64,000 nt of DNA from TTA-H9 sp002071415. GTDB lineage: Bacteria > Bacteroidota > Bacteroidia > Bacteroidales > TTA-H9. The stretch lies in NCBI GenBank assembly GCA_035411425.1, contig DAONSX010000001.1, positions 135,083 to 199,082 of the forward strand, read 5' to 3'. The notes beneath the pieces are model-generated. The model was given only the letters and a program-made list of their open reading frames with translations. It was not told where the DNA came from and made no database searches. Positions within the stretch are counted from its first letter, which is position 1. Every line of letters begins with the position of its first letter. Of the stretch, positions 8,787 through 17,459 are shown one piece after another. Made by a program: the position numbers and the translations under genes.

Positions 8787-8966
8787 ATGGATACAGAGGA
8801 AAAACTCATTGAAACCTTAACTCGAGCGGGAAAACCCATGCGTTCTGGTGAAATTGCCCAGGCTACCAAACTCGATAAAAAAGAAGTAGAAAAGGCCATC
8901 AAGGTATTGGTGAAGCAAGGCAAGCTATTCTCTCCGGTTCGTTGCTTCTATGATATAAAGAAATAG
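8787..8966 (+). CDS. Small winged-helix DNA-binding protein (59 aa)
   Basis: Begins MDTEEKLIETLTRAGKPMRS and continues with GEIAQATKLDKKEVEKAIK and VLVKQGKLFSPVRCFYDIKK, a compact helix-turn-helix followed by a beta wing ending in an aromatic-rich strand. Similar 55-65 residue regulators, loosely MarR/wHTH-like, occur in anaerobic bacteria and archaea; the exact family was not established. A Bacteroidota -7 box lies 26 bases upstream. It is divergent from the aldehyde oxidoreductase and could regulate it, which is inference from position. The stop is 9 bases from the end of the convergent thioredoxin gene. Coding character is good: codon use matches neighbours and the frame is full length from ATG to TAG. 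Confidence 0.8.
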   Translation: MDTEEKLIETLTRAGKPMRSGEIAQATKLDKKEVEKAIKVLVKQGKLFSPVRCFYDIKK

Positions 8967-8975
8967 AATCATCGA

Positions 8976-9467
8976 CTAAAGAGTATAGAGAGAAGGATCG
9001 AATGCCCGCGGCGACCAGTTTCGGAGAAAATGGATGACCTTCCCCTCATCATAACCTTCACCCGATTCTAAAAGGCCGGAGTCTTGCGTATGAATTCTCT
9101 GACCATTCTTGTCGAGAATCACGAACACCGGAAATCCGAAACGCTGAGGGTATTCAAGAAGCTTTAATACTTCCTGATTTTTGTTTTCCTTGCTGTAATT
9201 CACCAGACAAATTATGTAATCAGCCTTCAGAAGTGAGTCAACCTTGGCATTTTCATGAATAAAGCTATGAAATTTTATACACCATGGACACCAGTTTCCA
9301 CCAATTTGAACAAAAACATGTTTATTCTCTTTGGCTGCCTTTTGAATAGCTTGCTGAAGATCGGCCAGGGCATTGGCCTCGGGATGATATATCTGAACTC
9401 TATGTTGGGAATAAGATGGGATAGACAATACTAAAAAAATAAAAAATAACAGGTTCAATCTGTTCAT
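8976..9467 (-). CDS. Periplasmic thioredoxin-fold protein
   Basis: 163 residues with a cleavable signal peptide (hydrophobic 5-19, likely cut after Ser20). A thioredoxin fold follows, with the redox motif Cys60-Pro-Trp-Cys63 in GGNWCPWC, and the cis-proline region GFPVFVILD at about residues 110-120. It belongs to the thioredoxin-7/DUF255-like secreted group in which a short helix (DLQQAIQKAAKENKHVFV) precedes the active site. Likely roles are disulfide reduction or exchange on exported proteins. A TAATTTTG box lies 32 bases upstream on the same strand, so it is probably transcribed alone. Confidence 0.85.
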   Translation of the reverse strand: MNRLNLLFFIFLVLSIPSYSQHRVQIYHPEANALADLQQAIQKAAKENKHVFVQIGGNWCPWCIKFHSFIHENAKVDSLLKADYIICLVNYSKENKNQEVLKLLEYPQRFGFPVFVILDKNGQRIHTQDSGLLESGEGYDEGKVIHFLRNWSPRAFDPSLYTL

Positions 9468-9498
9468 GCGTAAGATTTTTCGAGTTTGTTATTGGCCA

Positions 9499-9506
9499 CA
9501 AAATTA
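9499..9506 (-). promoter_or_regulatory. Candidate -7 box for the thioredoxin gene
   Basis: Minus-strand TAATTTTG, 32 bases before the start codon. No clear -33 TTG at the right distance. Confidence 0.45.
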
Positions 9507-9580
9507 GGACTTCGGTTTGAACGAAGAGATGATGCAAAGGAATGCAATTCATGCAATGAAGAATTCAATTGTTTTTTCGA

Positions 9581-10189
9581 ATGAAAATGGATGTAAGTCA
9601 ACAGATTAGTAAATACTTAAAGAAAGCCAGAGTCGGGATTGCTGGCGTAGGTGGCTTAGGTTCTAATGCTGCTGTAGCATTGGCCAGAGTAGGGGTGGGT
9701 ACACTCATAGTAGCCGATTTTGATGTGATAGAAATTGGCAACCTCAACCGCCAATACTACTTTTTTCATCAGGTTGGATTGCCAAAGGTAATGGCCTTGA
9801 AAGAAAATATCCATCAGATCGATGCTCAAATTCGCGTAGTTTCCCATCATGTGAAGTTAAATCAGCAGAACTCGATTCTCATTTTTCGTGATTGTGATGT
9901 TCTCATAGAAGCCCTCGATAACGCCCAGATGAAACAGATGTTCATTGAAACTGCTCTTAGCGAATGGCCTTACAGGCCTTTGATCGTTGGTTCGGGACTT
10001 GCTGGATGGGGAAAAAATGAAATTATCAAAGTTCAACAATATGATAATCTGGCAATTTGTGGCGACGAAATGTTCGAAGTAAGTGATAGCTTGCCACCTT
10101 TAGCACCACGTGTAGCTGTGGTGGCAAATTTACAAGCTAATGCCGCCCTCGAATTTTTACTGAAAGACTTTAAGTTTAAAAATGAATAA
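9581..10189 (+). CDS. thiF: ThiF-family sulfur-carrier adenylyltransferase (short form)
   Basis: About 202 residues from ATG 9581; a second ATG two codons on (9587) is equally possible, and a TTG at 9569 is less likely. The E1-like Rossmann core shows GIAGVGGLGSNAAVALARVG, then DFDVIEIGNLNRQYYF with the catalytic Asp/Arg pair, and DVLIEALDNAQMKQMF. It lacks the zinc cysteines and C-terminal part of E. coli ThiF and matches the roughly 200-residue type common in anaerobes. The enzyme adenylates the C-terminal glycine of ThiS. The thiS gene starts 11 bases downstream, which supports the assignment. No thiG, thiH, thiC or thiE is nearby. Confidence 0.87.
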   Translation: MKMDVSQQISKYLKKARVGIAGVGGLGSNAAVALARVGVGTLIVADFDVIEIGNLNRQYYFFHQVGLPKVMALKENIHQIDAQIRVVSHHVKLNQQNSILIFRDCDVLIEALDNAQMKQMFIETALSEWPYRPLIVGSGLAGWGKNEIIKVQQYDNLAICGDEMFEVSDSLPPLAPRVAVVANLQANAALEFLLKDFKFKNE

Positions 10190-10200
10190 GATATACAATC

Positions 10201-10404
10201 ATGAAAATAATTCTCAATCATAAGGAAGAAACCATCGATGCCGACACTCTGACTTTAGCCGAACTCATTCGGTTGAAAAAATTCACCTTTCGCATTTTGG
10301 TCACCAAAGTGAACGGCCGGGTGGTGAAAGCTGAAGATCGCGACAACATTTGGATTAAGGATGGAGATAATGTAGAAGTAATTCACCTGATTAGCGGAGG
10401 ATAA
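10201..10404 (+). CDS. thiS: Sulfur carrier protein ThiS
   Basis: 67 residues with the beta-grasp pattern of ThiS/MoaD and the required C-terminal Gly-Gly (HLISGG). Internal TLAELI, TKVNGRVV and WIKDGDNVEVIHLI fit ThiS. It lies 11 bases after thiF, so the two are surely cotranscribed. ThiS thiocarboxylate donates sulfur for the thiazole of thiamine. Because the other thiazole genes are absent here and a pterin enzyme gene is 2 kb away, a role in another sulfur-transfer path cannot be excluded. Confidence 0.9.
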   Translation: MKIILNHKEETIDADTLTLAELIRLKKFTFRILVTKVNGRVVKAEDRDNIWIKDGDNVEVIHLISGG

Positions 10405-10474
10405 AAACCTACCTCCCTTAAAATCGTTTCTTCAATCATTTCTTCAGGTATTAACTGAAATAGATCGACAAAGC

Positions 10475-11140
10475 TTAATCTGAAGCTGGAAATCCTGCAA
10501 ACTCCATCACGGTAATGTAGTCGAAAATTTTCTGACTTCCCAGGTTTAAGCCAATATGGGTGAAAGACCTGTCCAGCAAATTCCTGCGGTGTCCATAATC
10601 TGCTACTCCTTCGTCTATAAGAAGCGACATCACGACGATGAAGGGATCATCGTCGCCGGCTTGAATGTTTTCACCCGCCGACAGTCCTCCTGCCTTGAAT
10701 ATCTCATCAAATCTTTCATCAGCTCCCGAATGCGAAATATAAGATTCATTCTTCAATGAAAGCGTTTTTTCTTTAGCCAGTTGGTTTAATAAAGGATGAA
10801 CCAGAAAAGGAGGCAATTCTTCGAGTAATACGAGTTCACGCAATAAACTTCTGAAATACTCCGATTCCATGTTTACATAAGGATTGTAATGGATATAAAG
10901 TGGAATGATCTCCTTTGCAAAGCGTTTCCCATCTATTCGTGCCAGATTGATATACAACACCATTCGTTTTTCCGTATCGCTCAGTTCGTCGCTATCGATG
11001 GCGGTATTGCAGTTCGCTACTTTTTCCTCAGGCCAATATGCCAGAACAGAATCTATTCTTTCATAAAACTTTGCAGATTCCATCTGGCTGAAAACTGAAA
11101 GCTGGCACGAAAGAAACATTGCCAATAGTTTGAGTTTCAT
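10475..11140 (-). CDS. Secreted CAP (SCP/PR-1) domain protein
   Basis: 221 residues. A signal peptide (about 1-18, ending SVFS) is followed by a linker and then a CAP domain from about residue 75: INLARIDGKRFA, LNQLAKEKTLSLKN, ISHSGADERFDEIFKAGG, AGENIQAG, and GHRRNLLDRSFTHIGLNLG. These correspond to the conserved helices with the two His and two acidic residues of bacterial CAP proteins (SHSG, AGEN, GHRRNLL). Function is unknown in most bacteria; extracellular. Its promoter is not obvious. It faces thiS tail to tail with a gap of 70 bases. Confidence 0.85.
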   Translation of the reverse strand: MKLKLLAMFLSCQLSVFSQMESAKFYERIDSVLAYWPEEKVANCNTAIDSDELSDTEKRMVLYINLARIDGKRFAKEIIPLYIHYNPYVNMESEYFRSLLRELVLLEELPPFLVHPLLNQLAKEKTLSLKNESYISHSGADERFDEIFKAGGLSAGENIQAGDDDPFIVVMSLLIDEGVADYGHRRNLLDRSFTHIGLNLGSQKIFDYITVMEFAGFPASD

Positions 11141-11310
11141 TTCGATGAATTTTAATGGTCAAAAAAATAAATCTGTTACAATACAATCATTACGTTTTTA
11201 GAATAGAAATATTGCTTCCCAATGTAAGGATATTTCATTCTTAAAAATCAGGTTATTCTGGGTTTATATCATTCAGTCGAGTGCTGATCAACATGTTTGA
11301 AAAGCTGGAT

Positions 11311-11490
11311 TTACTTTATCAAAATTATTTTCCTTACGAACAACTTATCGTCGGTAAGCAATTGATAAAAATATATTCCCGCAGGCATGCTGTTGGCCTT
11401 TCATTCAAGCTGGTGATAGCCTGCAGGCTGATGCCCTTCGATAAATGTTTCTACGATTTGTCCTTTCAATTGGTTTAGTTTAGATGGAAA
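11311..11490 (-). pseudogene. Remnant of a T9SS C-terminal sorting domain
   Basis: On the minus strand the frame reads GQIVETFIEGHQPAGYHQLE, then TGA, then KANSMPAGIYFYQLLTDD and KLFVRKIILIK before TAA. This is the pattern of type IX secretion sorting tails (GxxVxxLxxGxxxAGxHxxxW-N-SGxYxYxL-T--xxxxKxxxxK). The TGA stands where the family has tryptophan (TGG), and an upstream TAA closes the frame, so only about 59 codons of a decayed gene remain. The rest of the 647-base gap (11141-11310 and 11491-11787) shows no other coding sequence. It indicates that the lineage has or had a T9SS cargo gene here. Confidence 0.75.
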
Positions 11491-11787
11491 TTATTATTCG
11501 ATGAGATGATGGTAAATAATATAAATTCCTGAACTCCAATTTATAATATCTATACAAATGAATAAATTTTTTATGCATTCGTCAAGACCTGAAGGTTTTT
11601 TTTAGAAATAGTTCAAATTTTGAGAAATAGTTTTAAGCAGTTTTGACTTTTAAACTTTTATGTTTGCTTAGAAATTCTCATTCCAAGCCATTCTGATAAA
11701 TTTTCTTTTTATGACAGGGAAAAGGTGTTAAACCAGAAATTTCTGATTTAAAGCAACAATAAGCAATTAACCGAATATTATTGGAAA

Positions 11788-12372
11788 TCATTCCCCTGAA
11801 TTTTTCCTTAAGTGATGTGTAAAGCCATATTCCCCAATTTCGGGACCGACAGTCTGGTACAAATCATGATTATAAACAAACCATTTGGCTTTCAAGGGCT
11901 GGAATTTTCCTTTTTCATCCACAAGTGACCTATCTGAATGAACCTGAACAATTTCTGCTATGAACATATCATGAGAACCCAGAGTTTTTATTTCTTTCAC
12001 CTTGCACTCAATATTAATGAGAGCCTCTTTCACTAAAGGAGCTTCAACCTTGACGGCTCGTAAAGCACTTAGATTCATTTCCTTGAACTTATCTACTTTT
12101 CGTCCTGAATGAATGCCACACCAATCCAGCATTTCCAGCATGGATTCATCGCAAAGGTTGATCACAAAATCCCCTGTTTCCTTAATTAAATGGTGAGAAT
12201 ATCTTTCGGGTCGCACAGAGATATAACACATTGGTGGTTTAGAGCAAATCGTTCCTGTCCATGCAATCGTAATCGCATTTGGATGTTGCAATGTACCACA
12301 TGAAACCAAAACTGCAGGAAGAGGATAGATCATGTGCGAAGGTGGAAGTAAGATTTTATCAGATTCATTCAT
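11788..12372 (-). CDS. Flavin reductase family protein (FMN-binding split barrel)
   Basis: 194 residues with the flavoredoxin/flavin-reductase layout: PAVLVSCG at the N-terminus, NAITIAWTGTICSKPPMCYISVRP (FMN phosphate contacts), HLIKETGDFVINL, CGIHSGRKVDKF, and a late IVQVHSD. The conserved G..SGRKVDKF segment is typical. It binds FMN noncovalently and probably reduces or carries flavin for other redox proteins; the specific partner is unknown. It is transcribed away from guaA. Full length, no defect seen. Confidence 0.85.
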   Translation of the reverse strand: MNESDKILLPPSHMIYPLPAVLVSCGTLQHPNAITIAWTGTICSKPPMCYISVRPERYSHHLIKETGDFVINLCDESMLEMLDWCGIHSGRKVDKFKEMNLSALRAVKVEAPLVKEALINIECKVKEIKTLGSHDMFIAEIVQVHSDRSLVDEKGKFQPLKAKWFVYNHDLYQTVGPEIGEYGFTHHLRKNSGE

Positions 12373-12408
12373 TGCATCGAAGTTTTAGATAGTACAATAT
12401 AAAATGAA

Positions 12409-12440
12409 TTGGTTTTTCAACCACAAGATATGTAATTTTG
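12409..12440 (+). promoter_or_regulatory. Promoter of guaA
   Basis: TTG at 12409-12411, a 21-base spacer, and TAATTTTG at 12433-12440, which is a full Bacteroidota -33/-7 match. The ATG of guaA follows 34 bases after the -7 box. The intergenic region is shared with the divergent flavin reductase. Confidence 0.65.
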
Positions 12441-12474
12441 CGCAAATTTCGGGTTTCTCAATTAATTATTTTAC

Positions 12475-14004
12475 ATGCACGAAACCATAGTCATTCTGGA
12501 TTTTGGTTCACAATATACTCAATTGATTGCGAGGCGAATACGTGAATTGAATGTATATTGTGAAATTTTTCCTTTCCATATAATTCCAAAGCTGAACCCT
12601 TCTATAAAAGGCGTAATTCTCAGTGGTAGTCCATATTCGGTGAATCAATCTGGTGCACCCTCACCCGATTTATCGGGGATCAGAGGCAAGGTTCCTATTC
12701 TGGGAATATGTTATAGTGCTCAATACATCTCAAAAATCTCGGGAGGCTGCGTCGAAGTATGCGATACTCGTGAATATGGGAGGGCAAATCTTCATTATAT
12801 CAACCCGAATAATCCTTTAATGCGTGGCCTAAGCCCAAATACTCAGGTCTGGATGTCGCATGGAGACACAATACTCGAAGTCCCTGACAATTTCGAAATC
12901 ATTGCATCGACAGCCGATGTAAAGGTAGCTGGTTTTGAAATAAGGAATGAAAAAATTTGGGGCATACAGTTTCATCCAGAAGTTATTCATACGGTTGAAG
13001 GCAAAACTTTGCTGAAAAATTTTGTAGTTGATATTTGTCATTGCTCCCAAGATTGGACTCCGGCGTCCTTTGTCGATGAAACCGTACAGTATTTGAAGAA
13101 CCTTATCGGCAATGATGAAGTCATCATGGGTTTGTCGGGCGGAGTGGATTCCACAGTAGCCGGAATGCTTTTACATCATGCAATAGGCAATCATCTGCAT
13201 TGTATTTTTATCGATAATGGATTATTGCGAAAGAATGAGTTTGGTCATGTTTTGGAATCCTATAAGCGGATGCATCTCAATGTTAAAGGTGTAGATGCTT
13301 CGGGAAGATTTTTACGAGCTCTTGAAGGAATCTCCGATCCTGAGGCAAAACGCAAAATCATTGGAAGGACTTTTATAGACACTTTCGACGAAGAAGCCGC
13401 TAAGTTAGAAGGAATAAAATGGTTAGGACAAGGAACGATTTATCCCGATGTAATCGAGTCGGTTTCGGTGAATGGTCCTTCGGCCACCATTAAGTCGCAT
13501 CATAACGTTGGAGGCCTTCCCGATATGATGAATCTGAAAATAGTCGAACCTCTGCGAAACCTTTTTAAAGATGAAGTTCGTTTGGTAGGCAGAGAGCTTG
13601 GCATTGATAAAGAATTTCTGAGTCGCCATCCTTTCCCCGGGCCTGGACTGGGTATTAGAGTTATAGGTGAAATTACCCGTGAGAGGCTTGAGATTTTACG
13701 TGAAGCCGATGCCATTTTCGTCGATGCGCTTAAACAAGCTGGGCTCTACGACAAAGTTTGGCAGGCTTTTGTGGTATTACTCCCCGTAAAAGCCGTTGGC
13801 GTAATGGGAGATGAGCGAACATACGAAAATGTGCTGGCTATTCGTTCAGTACAGTCAACCGACGGTATGACCGCCGACTGGACGCATCTTCCCTACGATT
13901 TTCTGGCTCAGGTCTCGAGCTCTCTAATCAATCACGTAAATGGGATCAATCGCGTGGTCTACGATATTAGTTCGAAACCCCCTGCTACCATCGAGTGGGA
14001 ATAA
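12475..14004 (+). CDS. guaA: GMP synthase (glutamine-hydrolysing)
   Basis: 509 residues. It converts XMP to GMP using glutamine and ATP. The class I amidotransferase domain has the nucleophile Cys79 in GICYSAQ, and His167/Glu169 in QFHPE, completing the triad. The ATP-pyrophosphatase domain has the P-loop SGGVDS at 221-226, followed by LGQGTIYPDVIES and SHHNVGGLP. The C-terminal dimerisation domain contains HPFPGPGLGIR and ends KPPATIEWE. The residue after the nucleophile is Tyr-Ser rather than the common Tyr-Gly, a mild variation. All catalytic parts are intact. The next gene starts 11 bases downstream. Confidence 0.97.
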   Translation: MHETIVILDFGSQYTQLIARRIRELNVYCEIFPFHIIPKLNPSIKGVILSGSPYSVNQSGAPSPDLSGIRGKVPILGICYSAQYISKISGGCVEVCDTREYGRANLHYINPNNPLMRGLSPNTQVWMSHGDTILEVPDNFEIIASTADVKVAGFEIRNEKIWGIQFHPEVIHTVEGKTLLKNFVVDICHCSQDWTPASFVDETVQYLKNLIGNDEVIMGLSGGVDSTVAGMLLHHAIGNHLHCIFIDNGLLRKNEFGHVLESYKRMHLNVKGVDASGRFLRALEGISDPEAKRKIIGRTFIDTFDEEAAKLEGIKWLGQGTIYPDVIESVSVNGPSATIKSHHNVGGLPDMMNLKIVEPLRNLFKDEVRLVGRELGIDKEFLSRHPFPGPGLGIRVIGEITRERLEILREADAIFVDALKQAGLYDKVWQAFVVLLPVKAVGVMGDERTYENVLAIRSVQSTDGMTADWTHLPYDFLAQVSSSLINHVNGINRVVYDISSKPPATIEWE

Positions 14005-14015
14005 TTATCGAAATC

Positions 14016-16184
14016 ATGAAGCAAAGATTTTTCATTATCGCTTTTCTTCTGGGATTCTTTTTCATTACTTCAAAGGCTCAGGAACCTGCTGAGGTTGTGG
14101 TATCTCAACAGAAAATCACTGAAAATGGCATGACTTTCTGGCTGCATACCGTCGAAGCCGGTCAAACACTTTACCGGATTTCACTTGCTTATAAGGTGCC
14201 AATTAGTGATATTCTTCAATATAACCCCGAAGCAGCCAAAGTATTGAAAACAGGGCAACAATTGAAGATTCCTGCGACGCCTTCAGAAATTAGCCCTTAC
14301 ACGAATATTGATTTTATATATCATGTAACCAAAGCAGGCGAAACCTTGCAAAGTATATCGAACATTTATAGCGTTCCCATCGAAACCATCCAAAAATTGA
14401 ACCCCGGTATTGGTAAAGACAAACTTCCTGCGGATCAGGTAATCAAAATTCCCCTCGATTATTCAGCATTGCTGAAAAATCAGCCAATTCCCGATACGTC
14501 AAGGAGAACCTCTAAAGGAGGTTTTCTTACCTATACAGTAAAAGAAAAAGAAACATTATATGCCATCAGCCGGAAATTTGGAGTAACTATTGCTGATATC
14601 ATCGAATGGAATCCTCAGGTGAAGGAAGGACTCAAGGCAGGTGAGGAGATATTGATTGGGAAGCCAGGCATAAAGCCTCAGGAAAGAGGATTCATTGAGT
14701 ATAAGATACAGAAACACGAAAGTCTTTATGGAATCGCCCGTAAAAACCGCATCAGTATAGATTCGTTGAAAATGTTTAACCAGGGCCTTACCGAAAATAT
14801 CAAAGAAGGACAAATTATCCTCATTCCTAAACGAAGAGCAGCTTCTTATATTACTCATGTGGCCGAACCGAAGGAAAATTTACAAAAAATTGCCGACAAA
14901 TATGAAGTAGGAGAGGAGGAGCTTAAAAAAGCCAATCCTCACATCGATAAAAAAATTGAAGAAAATGCTCCTATCAAAATTCCTATCCAGTCCGAAAACA
15001 AGAAAGAACATGAAATGGCTCAGCTTCCTGCCGAAACCGAAAATATTGCATCAACATCATTGTGCAATCCCGATTATAAATTCAAACACGAGGAATTTAA
15101 AATTGCCATCATTGTCCCTTTCATGCTGAATACTCCCTTGAATGTTCGTAGCCAGAGCTCAGCTTATGGTAAAAAGCCAGGTGAATCACCCTTGTTCAAG
15201 TATCTGCCATTTTACGAAGGTGCTCTTCTGGCTCTTGATTCACTCAAGAAGATAGGTTTTAATGCAAAAGTGTATGTGTACGATCTGGGAAACGATATGA
15301 GTGGAACCCATAGGTTATTGCAAAAACCCGAGATGAAATCCATGGATTTGATAATTAGCCTGGCTTTCAGCAAGAATTTCGAGCTAATTGCCGACTTTGC
15401 AAAACGCCATAAAATTCCTACTATCAATGCTATATCTAAAAGAGATGAAATATTGTCGAACAACGAATACATCATTAAGCCTTATCCATCCGAAGATTTT
15501 CAGGCCGAAGCAGTTGCCCAATTCTTAAGCTCGAGGCCTGGTAAACAAAACATCATCATTCTGCGCAACAATAAAAATTTATACACGAATACCATCGATA
15601 AACTCCTCACAATGCTCGATCAGCATCTCCAAGAAGGCCATTTTACCAAGGGAAGTCGAATACACTTTCTCAACGATAGTGTAACAAAAGTTAAATCAGC
15701 TATCAAGCCGGGTTATTCCAATTATTTGATCGTACTTTCAGAAAATGAAGCATTCAATATCAATCTTTTACGGAATCTGCGTACTTTGAACGATACCCTG
15801 AGATTTTCCCTCATCGGTATGCCTTCGTGGGCCAATATGAAAAATGCTGAGATTTCTTCACTCATTCAGAATAATGTGCATTTTCTTTCTCCTTTTATGG
15901 TAGATTACTACGATGAAAAGGTTCAAGATTTTTTATATAAATACCGTGACCGTTACTTGGCCGAACCCAACGAACTCGCCTTTACTGGATTCGACATCAC
16001 ATGGTTTTTTTGCAATGCCTTGATGAATTATGGAAAAGATTTCCGCGAATGCCTACCTTATTTGCGTATATCCAACATTCAATCCAGTTATCGCTATAAA
16101 TGGTTAAAACCAAATGGTTTGGTGAATACTTTCTGGAACATTTACCAATATATTGGCTACCGGCCTGTCATTGTCAACCTATAA
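14016..16184 (+). CDS. LysM-repeat protein with periplasmic-binding-like domain
   Basis: 722 residues from ATG 14016; the frame is open 21 bases further up but that overlaps guaA and is not a better start. Signal peptide about 1-22. Five LysM modules follow at roughly 43-87, 101-147, 171-212, 228-271 and 278-322, each with the (Y/H)xVxxxETLxxIxxxxxVxxxxIxxxNP pattern; the fifth is the most diverged. From about 363 (FKIAIIVPFML) to the end is a Peripla_BP-type two-lobe domain. This combination is frequent in Bacteroidota. It probably binds peptidoglycan in the periplasm; a role in cell-wall synthesis control, like LpoA, is a guess. It is likely cotranscribed with guaA. Confidence 0.8.
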   Translation: MKQRFFIIAFLLGFFFITSKAQEPAEVVVSQQKITENGMTFWLHTVEAGQTLYRISLAYKVPISDILQYNPEAAKVLKTGQQLKIPATPSEISPYTNIDFIYHVTKAGETLQSISNIYSVPIETIQKLNPGIGKDKLPADQVIKIPLDYSALLKNQPIPDTSRRTSKGGFLTYTVKEKETLYAISRKFGVTIADIIEWNPQVKEGLKAGEEILIGKPGIKPQERGFIEYKIQKHESLYGIARKNRISIDSLKMFNQGLTENIKEGQIILIPKRRAASYITHVAEPKENLQKIADKYEVGEEELKKANPHIDKKIEENAPIKIPIQSENKKEHEMAQLPAETENIASTSLCNPDYKFKHEEFKIAIIVPFMLNTPLNVRSQSSAYGKKPGESPLFKYLPFYEGALLALDSLKKIGFNAKVYVYDLGNDMSGTHRLLQKPEMKSMDLIISLAFSKNFELIADFAKRHKIPTINAISKRDEILSNNEYIIKPYPSEDFQAEAVAQFLSSRPGKQNIIILRNNKNLYTNTIDKLLTMLDQHLQEGHFTKGSRIHFLNDSVTKVKSAIKPGYSNYLIVLSENEAFNINLLRNLRTLNDTLRFSLIGMPSWANMKNAEISSLIQNNVHFLSPFMVDYYDEKVQDFLYKYRDRYLAEPNELAFTGFDITWFFCNALMNYGKDFRECLPYLRISNIQSSYRYKWLKPNGLVNTFWNIYQYIGYRPVIVNL

Positions 16185-16221
16185 ATTTATTTTTTAGTCT
16201 ATTTATTGAAAAGGCTATTTA

Positions 16222-16229
16222 TACCTTTG
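16222..16229 (+). promoter_or_regulatory. Candidate -7 box for gcvT
   Basis: TACCTTTG, 57 bases before the gcvT ATG. No proper -33 was found. The 5' leader between the box and the ATG is AT-rich and shows no riboswitch-like fold. Confidence 0.45.
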
Positions 16230-16286
16230 CATAACGTTTTCTTTTTTTTGTAAAATTCTATAAAACATATTAAAATATTTAAAAAC

Positions 16287-17396
16287 ATGAAAAATACTCC
16301 TTTTACAAAATTTCACATTGCCTTAGGAGCAAAGATGGTGCCTTTTGCTGGTTATAATATGCCCATTCAATATGAAGGAGTTATATCCGAACATCTTACC
16401 GTAAGGAAAAGCGTAGGTGTTTTCGATGTATCTCACATGGGTGAGATATGGGTGAAAGGCCCTAAAGCTTTCGATCTGCTTCAGTATATTACTTCCAATG
16501 ATGTTTCAAAACTTTACGATGGCAAGATACAATATTCGTGCATGCCCAACGGAAGAGGTGGGATAGTGGATGATATTCTGGTTTACAGAATTACTGCAGA
16601 ATCTTATCTTCTTGTGGTTAATGCAGCCAATATGGAGAAGGATTGGAATTGGATTACCCAGCATGCTTCAGATAGGGGTATGAAAATTGGAACTGATGTT
16701 TACAATGCTTCCGAAGAAACCGGGCAGCTTGCCATACAAGGCCCACTGGCCATGAAATCCATGCAAAAACTCACCTCCGAATCCATTCTCGACATGGAAT
16801 ATTATTCATGGAAAAATCTTGAATTTGCCGGAGTGAAAAATATTTTGTTTTCTACAACAGGATATACTGGAAGTGGCGGATGTGAAATTTATATGCCCAA
16901 CGAAGCAGCCGATACGATTTGGAATGCCGTTTTCGAAGCAGGTAAGGAATTTGGGATAAAACCTATCGGCTTGGGAGCTCGCGACACTTTGAGACTCGAA
17001 ATGGGATTTTGCCTATATGGCAATGATATCGACGATACCACTTCCCCTCTGGAAGCTGGTCTGGGATGGATTACAAAATTTACCGATACAAAGAACTTCA
17101 TCGATAAAGAATATCTCCTTCAGCAAAAGAAGGAAGGCGTGAAACGCAAATTAGTTGGTTTTGTATTGAAAGAAAAAGGAATTCCCCGTCAACATTACTC
17201 CATTTGTAACGCTGCCGGAAACAAAATCGGAGAAGTTACTTCTGGAACCATGTCGCCTTCGCTCAATATCCCAATCGGAATGGGCTATGTGCCTGCCGAA
17301 TTATCCCAACCGGGAAGTGAGATTTTTATCGAAATCAGAGGAAAACTTATTAAGGCAGAAGTAGTAAAACTACCCTTTTATAAGGGAGAACAATAA
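16287..17396 (+). CDS. gcvT: Aminomethyltransferase (glycine cleavage T protein)
   Basis: 369 residues, normal length. T protein releases ammonia and passes the methylene group to tetrahydrofolate in glycine cleavage. Visible marks: ALGAKMVPFAGYNMPIQY at the N-terminus, VFDVSHMGEI, GGIVDDILVYR, TTGYTGSGGCEIY, ARDTLRLEMGFCLYG (the folate-site Asp/Arg region) and EVTSGTMSPSLN, IGMGYV in the C-terminal barrel. gcvP and gcvH are not near, so the system is dispersed. A -7 box lies upstream, so it starts its own transcript. Confidence 0.95.
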   Translation: MKNTPFTKFHIALGAKMVPFAGYNMPIQYEGVISEHLTVRKSVGVFDVSHMGEIWVKGPKAFDLLQYITSNDVSKLYDGKIQYSCMPNGRGGIVDDILVYRITAESYLLVVNAANMEKDWNWITQHASDRGMKIGTDVYNASEETGQLAIQGPLAMKSMQKLTSESILDMEYYSWKNLEFAGVKNILFSTTGYTGSGGCEIYMPNEAADTIWNAVFEAGKEFGIKPIGLGARDTLRLEMGFCLYGNDIDDTTSPLEAGLGWITKFTDTKNFIDKEYLLQQKKEGVKRKLVGFVLKEKGIPRQHYSICNAAGNKIGEVTSGTMSPSLNIPIGMGYVPAELSQPGSEIFIEIRGKLIKAEVVKLPFYKGEQ

Positions 17397-17410
17397 ACCA
17401 GAATTTTAAA

Positions 17411-17434
17411 GAGCAAAATAGCGTTTTTTTGCTC
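17411..17434 (+). terminator. Possible hairpin after gcvT
   Basis: GAGCAAAA (17411-17418) pairs with TTTTGCTC (17427-17434), an 8-base stem 15 bases after the gcvT stop. No T run follows on the plus strand, so it is a weak terminator candidate only. Confidence 0.3.
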
Positions 17435-17459
17435 TCATGTTTTCATTCATTATGTCACA

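Noticed and set aside
11281..11478. Plus-strand ORF of 65 codons
   Set aside because: It is the shadow of the T9SS sorting-tail remnant on the other strand.
11311..11490. TGA read as tryptophan (recoding)
   Set aside because: TGA terminates intact genes elsewhere in the window and Trp is coded by TGG throughout, so a nonsense mutation is the simpler reading.
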